From: Trebonia sp.
GTDB taxonomy: Bacteria; Actinomycetota; Actinomycetes; Streptosporangiales; Streptosporangiaceae
Length of the DNA stretch: 5,901 bases
Assembly (NCBI GenBank): GCA_030038035.1
Contig: JASHPP010000172.1
Span: 1-5,901, forward strand
Direction: 5' to 3'
The position numbers and the translations under genes were made by a program. Below are positions 5,762 through 5,901 of the stretch, piece by piece. Below the pieces are notes generated by a model. It made no database searches and was not told the origin of the DNA. It was given only the letters and a program-made list of their open reading frames with translations. The first letter of the stretch is position 1. Every line of letters begins with the position of its first letter.

Positions 5762-5901
5762 TCAGAAGTGGCTGAAGCCCCAGTTCAGGACCCGGGTGGC
5801 GACCGGGCCGGTGACGGTGATGTCGTTGCCGGGAGTGCCCAGCGTCACCCCGATCAGGGTCAGGCCGTCCTGGGTCGCCTCGAAGAGCAGGCAGTTGCCG
5901 G
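5762..5901 (-). CDS. C-terminal end of a probable D-alanyl-D-alanine carboxypeptidase (partial)
   Basis: On the - strand an open frame enters from the right edge and gives 45 residues before the stop at 5764-5762. It contains GNCLLFEATQDGLTLIGVTLG near the start and TRVLNWGFSHF at the end. These resemble the closing strands of the peptidase S11 catalytic domain, where a hydrophobic strand with IGV(V/T)LG precedes a helix ending in L-x-WGF (compare the LLTWGF end in PBP5). Such enzymes trim the terminal D-Ala of peptidoglycan stem peptides outside the membrane. The protein stops right after this domain with no C-terminal anchor. Its start, signal peptide and the SxxK, SxN and KTG motifs would lie outside the window. 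It converges on the pseudogene with 9 bp between the stop codons. The S11 call rests on a short fragment. Confidence 0.55.
   Translation of the reverse strand, partial: GNCLLFEATQDGLTLIGVTLGTPGNDITVTGPVATRVLNWGFSHF

Noticed and set aside
1..5901. CRISPR arrays, tRNA or rRNA genes, insertion sequences, attachment sites
   Set aside because: No regularly spaced repeats, cloverleaf sequence, transposase frame or terminal inverted repeats were found on either strand.

Overview
The window is very GC-rich. It carries good Shine-Dalgarno sequences, GTG starts and tightly packed genes, and every recognisable protein looks actinobacterial. The best reading is a chromosomal segment of a soil-type actinomycete (Actinomycetota) able to run the Calvin-Benson-Bassham (CBB) cycle. 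Genus cannot be fixed from the sequence alone.

Layout, left to right: (1) the C-terminal part of an acyl-CoA dehydrogenase (2-721, 5' end outside the window); (2) a 198-bp intergenic stretch, then a small 102-residue DUF6582-like protein (920-1228); (3) a LysR-family regulator (1334-2230), read as CbbR because of its position; (4) an AT-rich control region of about 54 bp, then cbbL (2285-3694), cbbS (3713-4024) and prk/cbbP (4025-5011), all on the + strand and almost without gaps; (5) a decayed NmrA-like NAD(P)-binding gene broken over two frames (about 5038-5752); (6) the C-terminal end of a convergent gene on the - strand (5762-5901), probably a D-Ala-D-Ala carboxypeptidase.

The core is a compact carbon-fixation module. 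PRK makes ribulose-1,5-bisphosphate and the L8S8 RuBisCO carboxylates it. CbbR lies directly upstream in the same orientation instead of the usual divergent one, so the cbbL promoter must sit in the short gap or inside the cbbR 3' end. The large subunit has all catalytic residues and keeps a constant 11-residue offset to spinach numbering. It is green-like overall with some features recalled from red-type enzymes, which would fit the actinobacterial form IE group; this needs a tree. No activase gene (cbbX, cbbQ/cbbO) is visible in the window.

The most notable non-coding observations are a perfect dyad around a TAGGCT -10 element directly before the cbbL ATG (suggesting a leaderless cbbL mRNA), and a 28-bp perfect palindrome in the NmrA-like pseudogene. 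One 13-bp arm of that palindrome looks like an inverted copy of its neighbour, and removing it restores the reading frame. I found no wholly new system here.
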